The translations under genes and the position numbers were made by a program. A stretch of 64,000 bases of DNA from Pseudomonas rhodesiae (GTDB lineage: Bacteria > Pseudomonadota > Gammaproteobacteria > Pseudomonadales > Pseudomonadaceae), in contig NZ_VFEU01000024.1 of assembly GCF_007858255.1 (NCBI RefSeq), positions 1 through 64,000 on the forward strand. Direction: 5' to 3'. Shown here piece by piece: positions 1 through 7,430 of the stretch. Within the stretch, counting starts at the first letter, position 1. Each line of letters opens with the position of its first letter. The notes beneath the pieces are model-generated. The model was not told the origin of the DNA, did no database searches, and saw only the letters and a program-made list of their open reading frames with translations.

Positions 1-130
1 GAGTGGGGTCCGGGTGGCGAAAACGTAAGAAATACTCGTCGAATTGATTGTTTTTTGATCATTTGGCGAGTTTAAAAGTTGCGCTAGGTGGTATGCCGGG
101 GAAATACATGGCTACTTCAGACCATCCTTA

Positions 131-502
131 GTGGGATGCAGAGAGTGTCATTACGAAATCAGCACAACTGCTTTTGCCTGTCCTAAGTGTGGCGCTTCGG
201 TGCCGAAACCAAGGAAACCTGCAATATGGCCTTGGGTCATTGGAATCCCCGTCGCACTTTTCATTGGCATGTTGATTTACGGATCAACTATCCCTGAATA
301 CCGGAACACTGCCCGTGAAGCGCGCGATCTATGCGAGCAAATGGTTAAAAAGGGCCGATCTGATCCAAATTCCTGCGCAGAGATGTACAGAAACATCATC
401 GCAGAAGGCGAAGAAGCCGAAAGAGCTGAAAAGCAAGCAATCCTAGACGCTCGGAAGGCTGAAAGAGCTGAAAAGCAAGCACGCAAGGAAACCGCTCCGT
501 GA
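131..502 (+). CDS. Zinc-ribbon membrane protein (hypothetical)
   Basis: This 123-residue protein has an N-terminal zinc ribbon (CREC then CPKC, residues 3-22), a proline/lysine linker, one predicted membrane helix (about residues 33-50) and a charged C-terminal coiled coil in which an ERAEKQA heptad occurs twice. The architecture is that of small zinc-ribbon membrane proteins common in Pseudomonas; no function is known. The open frame begins with GTG at 131, which has no ribosome-binding site. An ATG at 108 preceded by GGGGA lies one base out of frame and would add MATSDHP, a normal start for this family, so the copy may carry a frameshift. Local base composition is AT-rich compared with the rest of the window. 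Confidence 0.6.
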   Translation: MGCRECHYEISTTAFACPKCGASVPKPRKPAIWPWVIGIPVALFIGMLIYGSTIPEYRNTAREARDLCEQMVKKGRSDPNSCAEMYRNIIAEGEEAERAEKQAILDARKAERAEKQARKETAP

Positions 503-1028
503 GACGAATCGAGACCGTTACGACTCGTTGGATCGACTAGGCCGCTGCCTTCGGATCAATGCGAGGTATCCGTGCGATTAAGGCCGTGCAAATACGTGTC
601 GAGATCATCAGTTGAGGAAGGTAAGAGCTAAGCCAAAATTTGTTAACGCGGCTGCGCACATGACAGAGAGCTTTGTCTGTGCGCTGGTGTCATCAGGTGC
701 TAAGCCTAAGTAGGTGGTCTCACGCCATGATTGCTCCTGGTGCTTGTCAAACTTAACGGTTTTTCGCTGCACCGGAAAGTCAATCATAGGTCCGATAACT
801 GTCAATCCTGTCCTATACGACCTTGATTTCTGTCAATCCGAGTTAGCAAGATTGACTGTCAATCGTTGAACGATGAAATTATCGGAAGATCAAGTGTTAC
901 GGGCGGTATGTGGGTGTCAATCTTAGGAACTGCAAGCTGCTACAACGCATTACTGGCCGGATGATCCGCTGATAGCCGAGCCGACCGCGCGGATCAAACC
1001 CCGAAAGTCGTAACCCTAAGCCTCCAAC
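503..1028. other. AT-rich intergenic region with repeated TGTCAAT motifs
   Basis: No convincing gene is seen here. The motif GTCAATC recurs in the same orientation at about 779, 801, 832, 858 and 916, and a 13-base perfect palindrome (ATTGAC-T-GTCAAT) lies at 851-863. A short minus-strand frame (608-805, 65 codons) begins inside the repeats and has no recognisable domain. The pattern of 22-31 base spacing resembles the clustered transposase-binding sites at the ends of Tn7-like or Tn5053-like elements, but no transposase is present. Confidence 0.35.
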
Positions 1029-1056
1029 TGTAGGAGGGGGCAAGCCCCCTCCCACA
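1029..1056. repeat. REP hairpin downstream of EEP hydrolase gene
   Basis: The sequence is a near-perfect hairpin with arms TGTAGGAGGGGG and CCCCCTCCCACA, the REP palindrome repeated through the window. It begins directly after the stop codon of the minus-strand gene ending at 1058 and may act as its 3' stabiliser or terminator. Confidence 0.85.
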
Positions 1057-1057
1057 G

Positions 1058-2146
1058 TTATTGCGCGGCGGGCAGCAGGAAGCGGGCAATCACCGGCAAA
1101 TGGTTGGAAATGCGCAACGTATCCTCCTGCCGCACCTTGGCCTCCACCCGCTTGATACGAGGGCTGTAGAACAGGTAATCGACGGTGCGATCCGGGCCAT
1201 CGATGCTTGGGTCGTTGGGGAAGTAGGTCAGCCACTTCTCGCGGTCGATGCCGCTGGACTGGCTGTTGCTGGGGATCATCGGGTATTTATCCCACAGCAG
1301 ATGCAGTTCGCTGTCCGGCGAATATTGCCCGCGTTTGCTGGCGTCCAGGCGCAGGAATTGCCCCAGCGGCAGCAGGTTGAAATCGCCGCCGATCAACCAC
1401 GGCGTGCCACGCCCCTCGAATTTATCCAGCAGCTTGACCGTGGCCTGCACCTGTTCCTGTGCGACGCTGCGTCCCGGCATGTCGGCGCTAAGGCGCGTGT
1501 TCAGTACCGCCAGTTGGCCGCCGTCGCTTAGGGGTAAATACGTCAGCAGCAGAGCCGGCTTGGGTTGGAACTGGCGGCTGATCAAGCCAGCATCGGGCGC
1601 CGGCAGTTGCAGGCGCTCGGCGTGTTCGATCTGGTAGCGGCTGAGGGTGGCGAGCTTGCGGCCGACGCTGCCGAAGATATGCCGGTCGGGCACGAAATCG
1701 GCCTTCCAGTCGAACGTCTGGGCGCTGCACGGGTAGAGGTCCACCAAGCGTTCTTGCAGCAACGCGAGTTGATCCTGGTAATGGGAGGGCTTGGCGTTTT
1801 CGTCGAGTTCCTGCAACAGCAGGATGTCGGGTTGTTCGTCGCGGATCACCCGCGCCACTTCGTCGAGGCTGGCGGCCATGTCTTCTACGGTGGGGCGCTC
1901 GTCCGGGCCGCTGCCGTCGGGTGTGTCATACCAGAACACGTAGTTCTTGCCGGCCAGGTATTGCACGTTCCACGTCATCACTTTGAGCGCCTGCCCGGGC
2001 AACAGGGTCGGCGCACGTGGCGCCACGCAGCTGACGGGCAGGGTCTGCTTGGGCTCGGGGCGCCAGGTCAGGCTATAGATCAACGCGGTCAACAGGCCCG
2101 CGATCAACAACAGGCCCAGCAAGGTGATGCGCAATAAACGGGTCAT
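1058..2146 (-). CDS. Endonuclease/exonuclease/phosphatase (EEP) family protein
   Basis: The 362-residue product has an N-terminal membrane anchor or uncleaved signal (residues 5-27) followed by an EEP (DNase I-like) fold. Visible motifs are the opening MTWNVQYL strand (metal-binding Asn), LLLQELDE (catalytic Glu), WLIGGDFNLLP (catalytic Asp-x-Asn) and RTVDYLF...SNHLPVIA (the Asp-His pair near the C-terminus). The family hydrolyses phosphodiesters in nucleic acids, phosphoinositides or sphingolipids; the substrate cannot be told from sequence. The membrane anchor suggests a periplasmic or membrane-facing enzyme. It lies 40 bases downstream of the YciC-like membrane protein gene on the same strand and may be co-transcribed with it. 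Confidence 0.88.
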   Translation of the reverse strand: MTRLLRITLLGLLLIAGLLTALIYSLTWRPEPKQTLPVSCVAPRAPTLLPGQALKVMTWNVQYLAGKNYVFWYDTPDGSGPDERPTVEDMAASLDEVARVIRDEQPDILLLQELDENAKPSHYQDQLALLQERLVDLYPCSAQTFDWKADFVPDRHIFGSVGRKLATLSRYQIEHAERLQLPAPDAGLISRQFQPKPALLLTYLPLSDGGQLAVLNTRLSADMPGRSVAQEQVQATVKLLDKFEGRGTPWLIGGDFNLLPLGQFLRLDASKRGQYSPDSELHLLWDKYPMIPSNSQSSGIDREKWLTYFPNDPSIDGPDRTVDYLFYSPRIKRVEAKVRQEDTLRISNHLPVIARFLLPAAQ

Positions 2147-2186
2147 CGGCTCGGCTTATGGCGTGTCAGGAATGGCGGGGAGCATA

Positions 2187-2855
2187 TCACCGTGCGTCGG
2201 CGTCGCCACCGATCAGCATGAATAAACGGAACAGCACCACACTGGTGAACAATTGCAGGAAGCTGTGGGCGCTGTCGATCAACACCCCCAGCAATGGCGC
2301 GGGTTCGGGATACGCCGCGACGCTTGCGCCCTTGAGCAGCCACAGCGGCGTCATCACGCACAGCAGGCACACCAGGATGCGCCAGAAGTGGCCGCGCGTC
2401 AGACGAAAACTTTCTTTCATCGCCTCCAGTGCCGGCATGTCGCGCAGCACCAACAGGTATTCGGCGAACGCCAGCACCACCATCAGCCACAGCCCTGGCA
2501 GAAAATACAGTGACAGCCCCAGCAGAATCAGCAGCGTACTCATCGCCGTCAGCAGCGCGAAACGCGGCCACAGGGTCAGCGCCATCGCCCACACATCGCG
2601 GGTACGCGGCGCCTCGCCACGGGTGCGGGCATCGAGGAACAGGATCAGGGCGCCGGTGTACAACGGGTACACCAGCAGCCCCACCACCACGCTGTAACCG
2701 GGGAAGGCATCCGCCCCCAGCGTATGGTCGAGCACCTGTTGCAGCACCGCTTCAAGAATCACCAAGGGCAGGCACAACTGAACGATGGCGCCCAGATTGC
2801 GCTGGGTAAAACGGAAGGAGTCGCGCAGTACGTCTAACGGATTCATCAGGTTCAT
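2187..2855 (-). CDS. YciC-like (UPF0259) inner-membrane protein
   Basis: A 222-residue, very hydrophobic protein with about five or six predicted membrane segments. The layout, an N-terminal amphipathic region (LDVLRDSFRFTQRNL) followed by hydrophobic pairs and an MKESFRLTRGHFWRI segment, matches the YciC/UPF0259 family of inner-membrane proteins, whose biochemical role is unknown. The ATG at 2855 is used; a second ATG three codons in (2846) is an alternative start. Probably the first gene of a two-gene unit with the EEP hydrolase. Confidence 0.75.
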   Translation of the reverse strand: MNLMNPLDVLRDSFRFTQRNLGAIVQLCLPLVILEAVLQQVLDHTLGADAFPGYSVVVGLLVYPLYTGALILFLDARTRGEAPRTRDVWAMALTLWPRFALLTAMSTLLILLGLSLYFLPGLWLMVVLAFAEYLLVLRDMPALEAMKESFRLTRGHFWRILVCLLCVMTPLWLLKGASVAAYPEPAPLLGVLIDSAHSFLQLFTSVVLFRLFMLIGGDADAR

Positions 2856-3025
2856 CGCAGGCCTGTAAACAAGGGCGACACTTTAACCGATCAGCATCGC
2901 AGGGGCGCAAACGTAAACCTTGAGTAAAGACCATTGAAACAATTGGTAACAGCCCCATAACTAGCACGCACCTGCCTTAACCCTGGCAGGACCATGATTT
3001 CTACCGGCAATCTAACGAGGTCGCC

Positions 3026-3760
3026 ATGAACAGCGAAGAGCAAACCCTGATCGATGGACTGTTTTCACGGTTGCAGCAAGCCGAAACGGATTCAGCCCCC
3101 CGCGACGCCCAGGCCGAAGCGCGGATCAAGGAGCACATGACTCGCCTACCGGCCGCCGGGTACTACATGACCCAGTCGATTCTGGTGCAGGAACACGCAC
3201 TCCAGAGCCTCGACGCGCAGAACAAGCAACAGGCGCAGCAGATCCAGCAGTTGCAGGAAGAGTTGCAGCGTGCCAAATCCGCGCAACCTGCGGCCTCCAG
3301 CGGTGGCGGGTTCCTGTCGAGCATCTTTGGCGGCGGCTCCCGCGACGCACAACCGACCCAGAGCGCTCCGGCCTCCACGGGCGGCGGTTGGCGCGAACCG
3401 GCGCGGCCTTCCTTTAGCCAGCCCGCGCCACAACAGAACTATCAGCAACCACCCCAAGCGCCTGCCGCGCCCGTGGGCAGCGGCTTCCTTGGCGGCGCCA
3501 TGAAAACCGCCGCCGGCGTGGCCGGTGGTGTGTTACTGGCCGAGGGCATCAGCAGCCTGTTCCACCACAACTCGCAACCGCAGGTGGTGGAGGAAATCAT
3601 CGAACAACCGGCGCCGGCCAGCGATCAAGGCGGTTGGGGCAACGATGACCAGAAATACGCCGGCGATGACAGTTGGGGCAGCAACAATGCTGACAGCTTC
3701 GCCGACAGCGATTATTCCGACGATTCATCCTCCTTCGGCGACGACGATTCCTTCGTCTGA
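3026..3760 (+). CDS. DUF2076 family protein
   Basis: The 244-residue protein starts with MNSEEQTLIDGLFSRL, typical of DUF2076. Order: an alpha-helical N-terminal part with a Gln-rich coiled coil (about residues 60-88), a Gly/Ser/Pro/Gln low-complexity linker, a hydrophobic glycine-rich segment (GGAMKTAAGVAGGVLLAEGISSLF, near residues 155-178) and an acidic Asp/Ser-rich tail. The family may be periplasmic or membrane-associated; function is not established. A CGAGG ribosome-binding site precedes the ATG, and a strong rho-independent terminator follows. Confidence 0.85.
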   Translation: MNSEEQTLIDGLFSRLQQAETDSAPRDAQAEARIKEHMTRLPAAGYYMTQSILVQEHALQSLDAQNKQQAQQIQQLQEELQRAKSAQPAASSGGGFLSSIFGGGSRDAQPTQSAPASTGGGWREPARPSFSQPAPQQNYQQPPQAPAAPVGSGFLGGAMKTAAGVAGGVLLAEGISSLFHHNSQPQVVEEIIEQPAPASDQGGWGNDDQKYAGDDSWGSNNADSFADSDYSDDSSSFGDDDSFV

Positions 3761-3768
3761 ACATAGCC

Positions 3769-3804
3769 AGACCGGGGCGGCATAGCGCCCCGGTCTGATT
3801 TTTT
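3769..3804 (+). terminator. Rho-independent terminator of the DUF2076 gene
   Basis: An 11-base-pair GC-rich stem (AGACCGGGGCG / CGCCCCGGTCT) with a short loop is followed by a run of T residues at 3799-3804, just after the stop codon at 3760. Confidence 0.9.
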
Positions 3805-3889
3805 CCCGGAAACTTCCCGCTGGCTGGCATACTGGCGCCTTTGCGGACCCCCGTATGCCGGGTCCAAATGGCTGTCATGGGGAAGTGCG

Positions 3890-4366
3890 GTGAAGAAAAT
3901 TGCAGTGTTCGCCGATGTACAAAACCTCTATTACACCGTGCGCCAGGCTTATGGCTGCCACTTCAATTACGCCGCCCTGTGGGCTGATATCAGCTCGCGC
4001 GGGCAGATCGTCGAGGCGTACGCCTATGCCATCGACCGGGGCGACAGCAAGCAGCAGCAGTTCCAGCAGATCCTGCGCAACCTGGGGTTCACGGTAAAAC
4101 TCAAGCCGTATATCCAGCGCAGCGACGGCTCGGCCAAGGGCGACTGGGACGTGGGCATCACCCTCGACATCATGGACGCCGCCGACCACGTCGACGAAGT
4201 GGTGCTGGCCTCCGGCGACGGCGATTTCGACATGCTGCTCGAACGCATCATCCACAAACATGGCGTTGAAGCCGTGGCTTATGGCGTACCGGGGCTCACG
4301 GCCAATTCATTGATACGCGCCGCCAGCCGCTACGTGCCGATCGAAGGCGCGTTGCTGCTCAAATAG
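3890..4366 (+). CDS. NYN domain protein (LabA/DUF88 family)
   Basis: A 158-residue single-domain NYN (Nedd4-BP1/YacP nuclease) protein of the PIN-like fold. The acidic residues expected for a metal-dependent nuclease are visible: FADVQNLY (residues 7-14), GDWDVGITLD (around 84-93) and SGDGDFDML (around 107-115). Members are proposed to be ribonucleases, and LabA-type proteins have also been linked to gene regulation. Translation starts with GTG at 3890. The next gene follows after only 25 bases, so the two, both with nuclease folds, are probably co-transcribed. Confidence 0.87.
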   Translation: MKKIAVFADVQNLYYTVRQAYGCHFNYAALWADISSRGQIVEAYAYAIDRGDSKQQQFQQILRNLGFTVKLKPYIQRSDGSAKGDWDVGITLDIMDAADHVDEVVLASGDGDFDMLLERIIHKHGVEAVAYGVPGLTANSLIRAASRYVPIEGALLLK

Positions 4367-4391
4367 TTGTTTTGACGGAGTAGGAACAGGT

Positions 4392-5003
4392 TTGGAACGT
4401 ATAGCGGTCATCGACTTTGAAACCACCGGCATCACCCCGAGCAGCCAATGCCGGGCCACGGAAATTGCCGTGGTCATCCTTGAGCGTGGGCAGATCGTCG
4501 ACCGCTACCAGAGCCTGATGAATGCCGGCGTGCGCGTGCCGGGCTTTATCGAACAACTGACCGGCATCAGCAACGCTATGTTGCGTAGCGCGCCACCGGC
4601 CGAGCGGGTGATGAACGAAGTCAACGAGTTCGTCGGCACCACGCCGCTGCTGGCGCACAACGCCGCGTTCGACCAGAAGTTCTGGGACTTCGAACTGGGC
4701 CTGATCCGCCGCACCCGCCTGCAGAAATTCGCCTGCTCCCTGCTACTGGCCCGTCGCCTGATGCCCTCGGCCCCCAACCATAAGCTCGGCACCTTGAATG
4801 CTTTCGCTCAACTGCCTCACACCGGCAAGGCTCACCGGGCATTGGCGGACGCGGAAATGGCCGCCAACCTGACGGCGCATTTGGCCAAGGAGTTGCGCGG
4901 GACTCACGGCTTGCGCGAACTGTCCCACGACCTGCTATGCACCTTGCAGAAAGTGCCGGCGGCGAAGATCAATGAGCACCTGAAGAAACATCGCGGGTTC
5001 TGA
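4392..5003 (+). CDS. DEDDh 3'-5' exonuclease (DnaQ-like)
   Basis: The 203-residue product is a DnaQ/RNase T-type exonuclease. Motif Exo I is VIDFETTG (Asp and Glu ligands), Exo II is LLAHNAAFDQKFWD, and Exo III is HRALADAEM (His general base and Asp), giving the DEDDh set. It resembles the proofreading epsilon-subunit fold but is shorter than replicative DnaQ and lacks an obvious polymerase-binding tail, so it is probably a stand-alone exonuclease. The start is TTG at 4392, preceded by GGAGTAGGAACAGG; no ATG is suitably placed. Confidence 0.85.
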   Translation: MERIAVIDFETTGITPSSQCRATEIAVVILERGQIVDRYQSLMNAGVRVPGFIEQLTGISNAMLRSAPPAERVMNEVNEFVGTTPLLAHNAAFDQKFWDFELGLIRRTRLQKFACSLLLARRLMPSAPNHKLGTLNAFAQLPHTGKAHRALADAEMAANLTAHLAKELRGTHGLRELSHDLLCTLQKVPAAKINEHLKKHRGF

Positions 5004-5023
5004 CAGAACAACGCCGCTGGAAA

Positions 5024-5051
5024 TGTGGGAGGGGGCAAGCCCCCTCCCACA
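5024..5051. repeat. REP hairpin
   Basis: A perfect inverted repeat, TGTGGGAGGGGG with CCCCCTCCCACA, lies between two convergent genes (ends at 5003 and 5067). Confidence 0.9.
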
Positions 5052-5066
5052 CTAGTTATGTGTCGT

Positions 5067-5363
5067 TCATCGAGGCTGCACACACTCCAGGGCTTGATCC
5101 ACCACGCCCTTTGCCATCTCCACCAAATGCATCACCGCCCGCTGCTGCACATCCATCGCTTCCCCCGACGAATGTGCAGTGCCCACCGCGCAGTGCAACA
5201 AATCCGCCGCGTGGGCGAGGGCGTCTTCGAGGCTCAGGTTGTCGTTCAGGGGGAAAGTGGGCGCATCCGGGGCGCAGGCTTTGAGGTAGTAATCGATGGC
5301 GCGGCGGTGGAGCAGGGCGTCTTCGCTGGGGAAGTGGGGTGGATCGGGCGTGACTTTGACCAT
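5067..5363 (-). CDS. DUF6124 (formerly DUF3077) family protein
   Basis: A 98-residue protein beginning MVKVTPDPP and ending in a helical segment (AVMHLVEMAKGVVDQAL). The MKKVTPNPP-type start and the LEDALAHAADLLHCA segment are characteristic of DUF6124 proteins, which are multi-copy and apparently confined to Pseudomonas. Function unknown. The ATG at 5363 has an AAGGAG ribosome-binding site; the frame stays open further upstream, but that part overlaps a region rich in RNA hairpins that I read as leader. Confidence 0.8.
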   Translation of the reverse strand: MVKVTPDPPHFPSEDALLHRRAIDYYLKACAPDAPTFPLNDNLSLEDALAHAADLLHCAVGTAHSSGEAMDVQQRAVMHLVEMAKGVVDQALECVQPR

Positions 5364-5640
5364 GGTTGAACTCCTTGCTGGAAGAAGTCGACACCGTTCG
5401 CTTGCACGCGAATAGGGTGGCAACTGTACGTAGGTGTGCAAGACCGGGGCAAGAAGTAAACCCAGCAGACCCGAAGGTCTCCCACGCACAGCCGCCATAA
5501 CGGGCATATTGAAAGCCTGAGGCTAGGCGTAAAGCTGTAGGTTGATTTGTGATCTCGCTTGCCATCGGACTTGCACGTCCGGTCACCGAGAACTTGATGA
5601 CTGGGCGAGACTAGCTACCTGATCCGACGGAAACAAGACG
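5364..5640 (-). promoter_or_regulatory. Structured leader/upstream region of the DUF6124 gene
   Basis: About 270 bases upstream of the DUF6124 gene contain short perfect hairpins: AGACC-CGAA-GGTCT at 5467-5480, AGCC-TGA-GGCT at 5514-5524 and CGGAC-TTGCA(C)-GTCCG at 5566-5581. The region is open for translation in two frames but shows no recognisable protein. From the hairpins I infer a structured 5' untranslated region or a small RNA; this is not demonstrated. The stretch 5641-5857 beyond it holds no gene I can support. Confidence 0.35.
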
Positions 5641-5857
5641 GTTGGATTCTCTCGGAAACGTCCCGCAAATGAAAGGGATCAGTCTTGCTGGCCTTTGAAA
5701 CAACAGCTCTTTTTGGGGGCGTTTATTTGCTTTCTGAATAGTCAGTAAGCTTAGCCTTGATGTGCTGTCAGACGTTTCTGGATTCTCCCTTCTCCCGTCT
5801 ATAGCCCTTCGCTGCGACCTAAGATCTCGGCTGTCATTTACGTACAGGGACTACGTC

Positions 5858-6424
5858 ATGCACGAAAGCGATCTTCACACAGCAATCATGCGAAGCCAGT
5901 TTGAACTCCAGCGTAACGGCATCGATTTCGGCTCAACTTCAAACGTGGCGTTTCATTTGGGAAACGCGATGACAAGCTGCCCGGCAGTCATGGTTTTACC
6001 TGGTTCGCCAAGCTGGACCCATGGCGCCAGTTACCAGTTCCTAAAGCCCGTTCATGCTGACTCCTCGGTGCCGAGCACCACGTTTGACGAACTCTGGAAA
6101 TGCACACAGCAACACTACGGCTTGACGGCCGCAACGGTTCTCACTGGTGTCGCGGGCATACCTATAAGCAAAATAGCCGTGGGCACTTGGGTTCATGTTG
6201 GCTCCAGCAAAACGACGAACTTGGCGAGTCTTATTGGCATGCGCTTTTTCCCCCGTACATTGATCAGGCAACCCACGGTGGCCAGGATGGCGAAAGCAAC
6301 GTTTGGCACCGTCCGGGTTTTTGGCATTATTGGACGGGGCATTCCGTTCGTAGCTGCGGGGTTAGCTATTTTTGATCTAATCAGTATTGGTAAGTGCGCC
6401 TATGAGGCCAGAAATGGAAGGTAG
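5858..6424 (+). CDS. STM2901-like membrane-active protein (hypothetical)
   Basis: The chosen product is 188 residues (ATG at 5858, AGGGA ribosome-binding site); the frame could begin earlier at 5762 but that extension looks non-coding. Residues about 80-188 hold a TTFDELWKCTQQHYGL helix, an AxxxxGxP segment, GSSKTTNLASL, FPRTLIRQPT and a glycine-rich hydrophobic C-terminus (FGIIGRGIPFVAAGLAIFDLISIG). This order of motifs is what I associate with the enterobacterial STM2901 family. The C-terminal helix looks membrane-inserting. The gene overlaps the next by 23 bases, and that gene encodes a DUF1493-like protein, the same pairing as in Salmonella, which supports the assignment. Function unknown. 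Confidence 0.6.
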   Translation: MHESDLHTAIMRSQFELQRNGIDFGSTSNVAFHLGNAMTSCPAVMVLPGSPSWTHGASYQFLKPVHADSSVPSTTFDELWKCTQQHYGLTAATVLTGVAGIPISKIAVGTWVHVGSSKTTNLASLIGMRFFPRTLIRQPTVARMAKATFGTVRVFGIIGRGIPFVAAGLAIFDLISIGKCAYEARNGR

Positions 6425-6686
6425 CCCGACTAGAACCGAGATCAGCGAAAAGGTAATTCAGCTATTCGTCGATATCATCGGCTTTGTCGACCGAAGCCAG
6501 GTCACGGAGCAAACGGACTTCATCCATGACTTCAAGATTATTGATGATGATTTGACCTGCTTTGTCATGCAGATCAAGTGGCAATTCAACTTGCAGGCGA
6601 CGCAGGAGGATTGGGATCACATCACTACCATCAAGCAGATAGTCGACTTGATCGTTGAACGCTCGAATTTGCAGTGCGGCCACTGA
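6402..6686 (+). CDS. DUF1493-like acyl-carrier-protein-fold protein
   Basis: A 94-residue acidic helical protein. Its layout (IQLFVDIIGF, then a flexible part, then DFKIIDDDLTCFVMQIKWQF, then an ITTIKQIVDLI helix) is that of an acyl carrier protein, but the position of the phosphopantetheine serine in the usual DSL motif is Asp, so it cannot carry a prosthetic group there. That is the hallmark of DUF1493 proteins. It starts inside the preceding STM2901-like gene (ATG at 6402, alternative ATG at 6414), indicating translational coupling. Likely a partner or immunity-type protein of its neighbour; this role is inferred. Confidence 0.6.
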   Translation: MRPEMEGSPTRTEISEKVIQLFVDIIGFVDRSQVTEQTDFIHDFKIIDDDLTCFVMQIKWQFNLQATQEDWDHITTIKQIVDLIVERSNLQCGH

Positions 6687-6690
6687 CGCC

Positions 6691-6803
6691 ATCGGGGGCA
6701 AGCCCCCTCCCACATTGGATCTCCCACATTGGATCTGTGTTTACCTTCGGATTGGCGCAGTCAACGCGGTCAAAACTGTGGGAGGGGGCTTGCCCCCGAT
6801 GGC
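6691..6803. repeat. REPIN (inverted REP pair)
   Basis: A left REP (ATCGGGGGCAAGCCCCCTCC, from 6691) and a right REP (ending CCCCCGATGGCG near 6803) flank about 60 bases. A 14-base piece around TCCCACATTGGAT is tandemly duplicated at 6708-6734. The pair lies between convergent genes. Confidence 0.85.
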
Positions 6804-6809
6804 GATCTA

Positions 6810-7271
6810 TCAGCCAAGCGTTTTCCCGTTGCCCTCCAACTGCCCCAACGGCACTCGCCGTTCTATCGCGCTGGATAGGATGATCGAGGTCTTGCTGAAC
6901 CCAAATTTTGCAATCCGGTTGATCAGGTTTTCCAGCTCCTGCATCGACCCCACCGCCGCCTGCATGATCACGCAGGGGTCGCCGGTGACGCGGTGGCACT
7001 CGGTTAGTTCGGGGATTTCGGCGAGGGCGTCGTAGACCTTTTGATTACCGTGGTGGGTCAGGCGCAGTTCAATCACGCATTGAATCGGTAAGCCCACTTT
7101 GGACAGGTCCACCTTGGCTTGATAGCCGGTGATTACCCCGCTGGCCTCCAGCTTGGCCACGCGTTCGGCCACGGCCGGGGCGGAGAGGTTAACGATGCGC
7201 GCCAGTTGTGCGTAGGACGCGCGGCCGTCTTCAAGCAGGGCGTTGAGGAGCATGCGGTCGTATTTGTCCAT
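6810..7271 (-). CDS. Lrp/AsnC family transcriptional regulator
   Basis: A 153-residue Lrp/AsnC protein. An N-terminal winged helix-turn-helix (MDKYDRMLLNALLEDGRASYAQLARIVNLSAPAVAERVAKLEASGVI) is followed by a RAM (ACT-like) ligand domain containing ECHRVTGDPCVIMQAAVGSMQELENLI, which usually binds an amino acid and mediates oligomerisation. ATG at 7271 is chosen because GGAG lies seven bases upstream; the frame is open to 7307. It is divergent from the DMT exporter gene starting at 7431, so it may control that exporter, as many Lrp regulators do with neighbouring amino-acid exporters. Confidence 0.9.
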   Translation of the reverse strand: MDKYDRMLLNALLEDGRASYAQLARIVNLSAPAVAERVAKLEASGVITGYQAKVDLSKVGLPIQCVIELRLTHHGNQKVYDALAEIPELTECHRVTGDPCVIMQAAVGSMQELENLINRIAKFGFSKTSIILSSAIERRVPLGQLEGNGKTLG

Positions 7272-7430
7272 AGAAAGGCTCCAATCACCGGTTGCTTTCG
7301 AAAACAAAGCTTATAGCCCCCATAACCCTGTTTTGAAAAGTGTATGGGCCGTTTAAACAGGTTTTGTAACTTATTTTTATCCGTCTGCCTTTCTAGAATA
7401 AGCCTCCCGTTTCCGTCATAGAGCCGCCCC

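Noticed and set aside
608..805. 65-codon minus-strand frame
   Set aside because: Starts inside the TGTCAAT repeats, shows no recognisable domain, and composition does not look coding; kept only as part of the repeat region.
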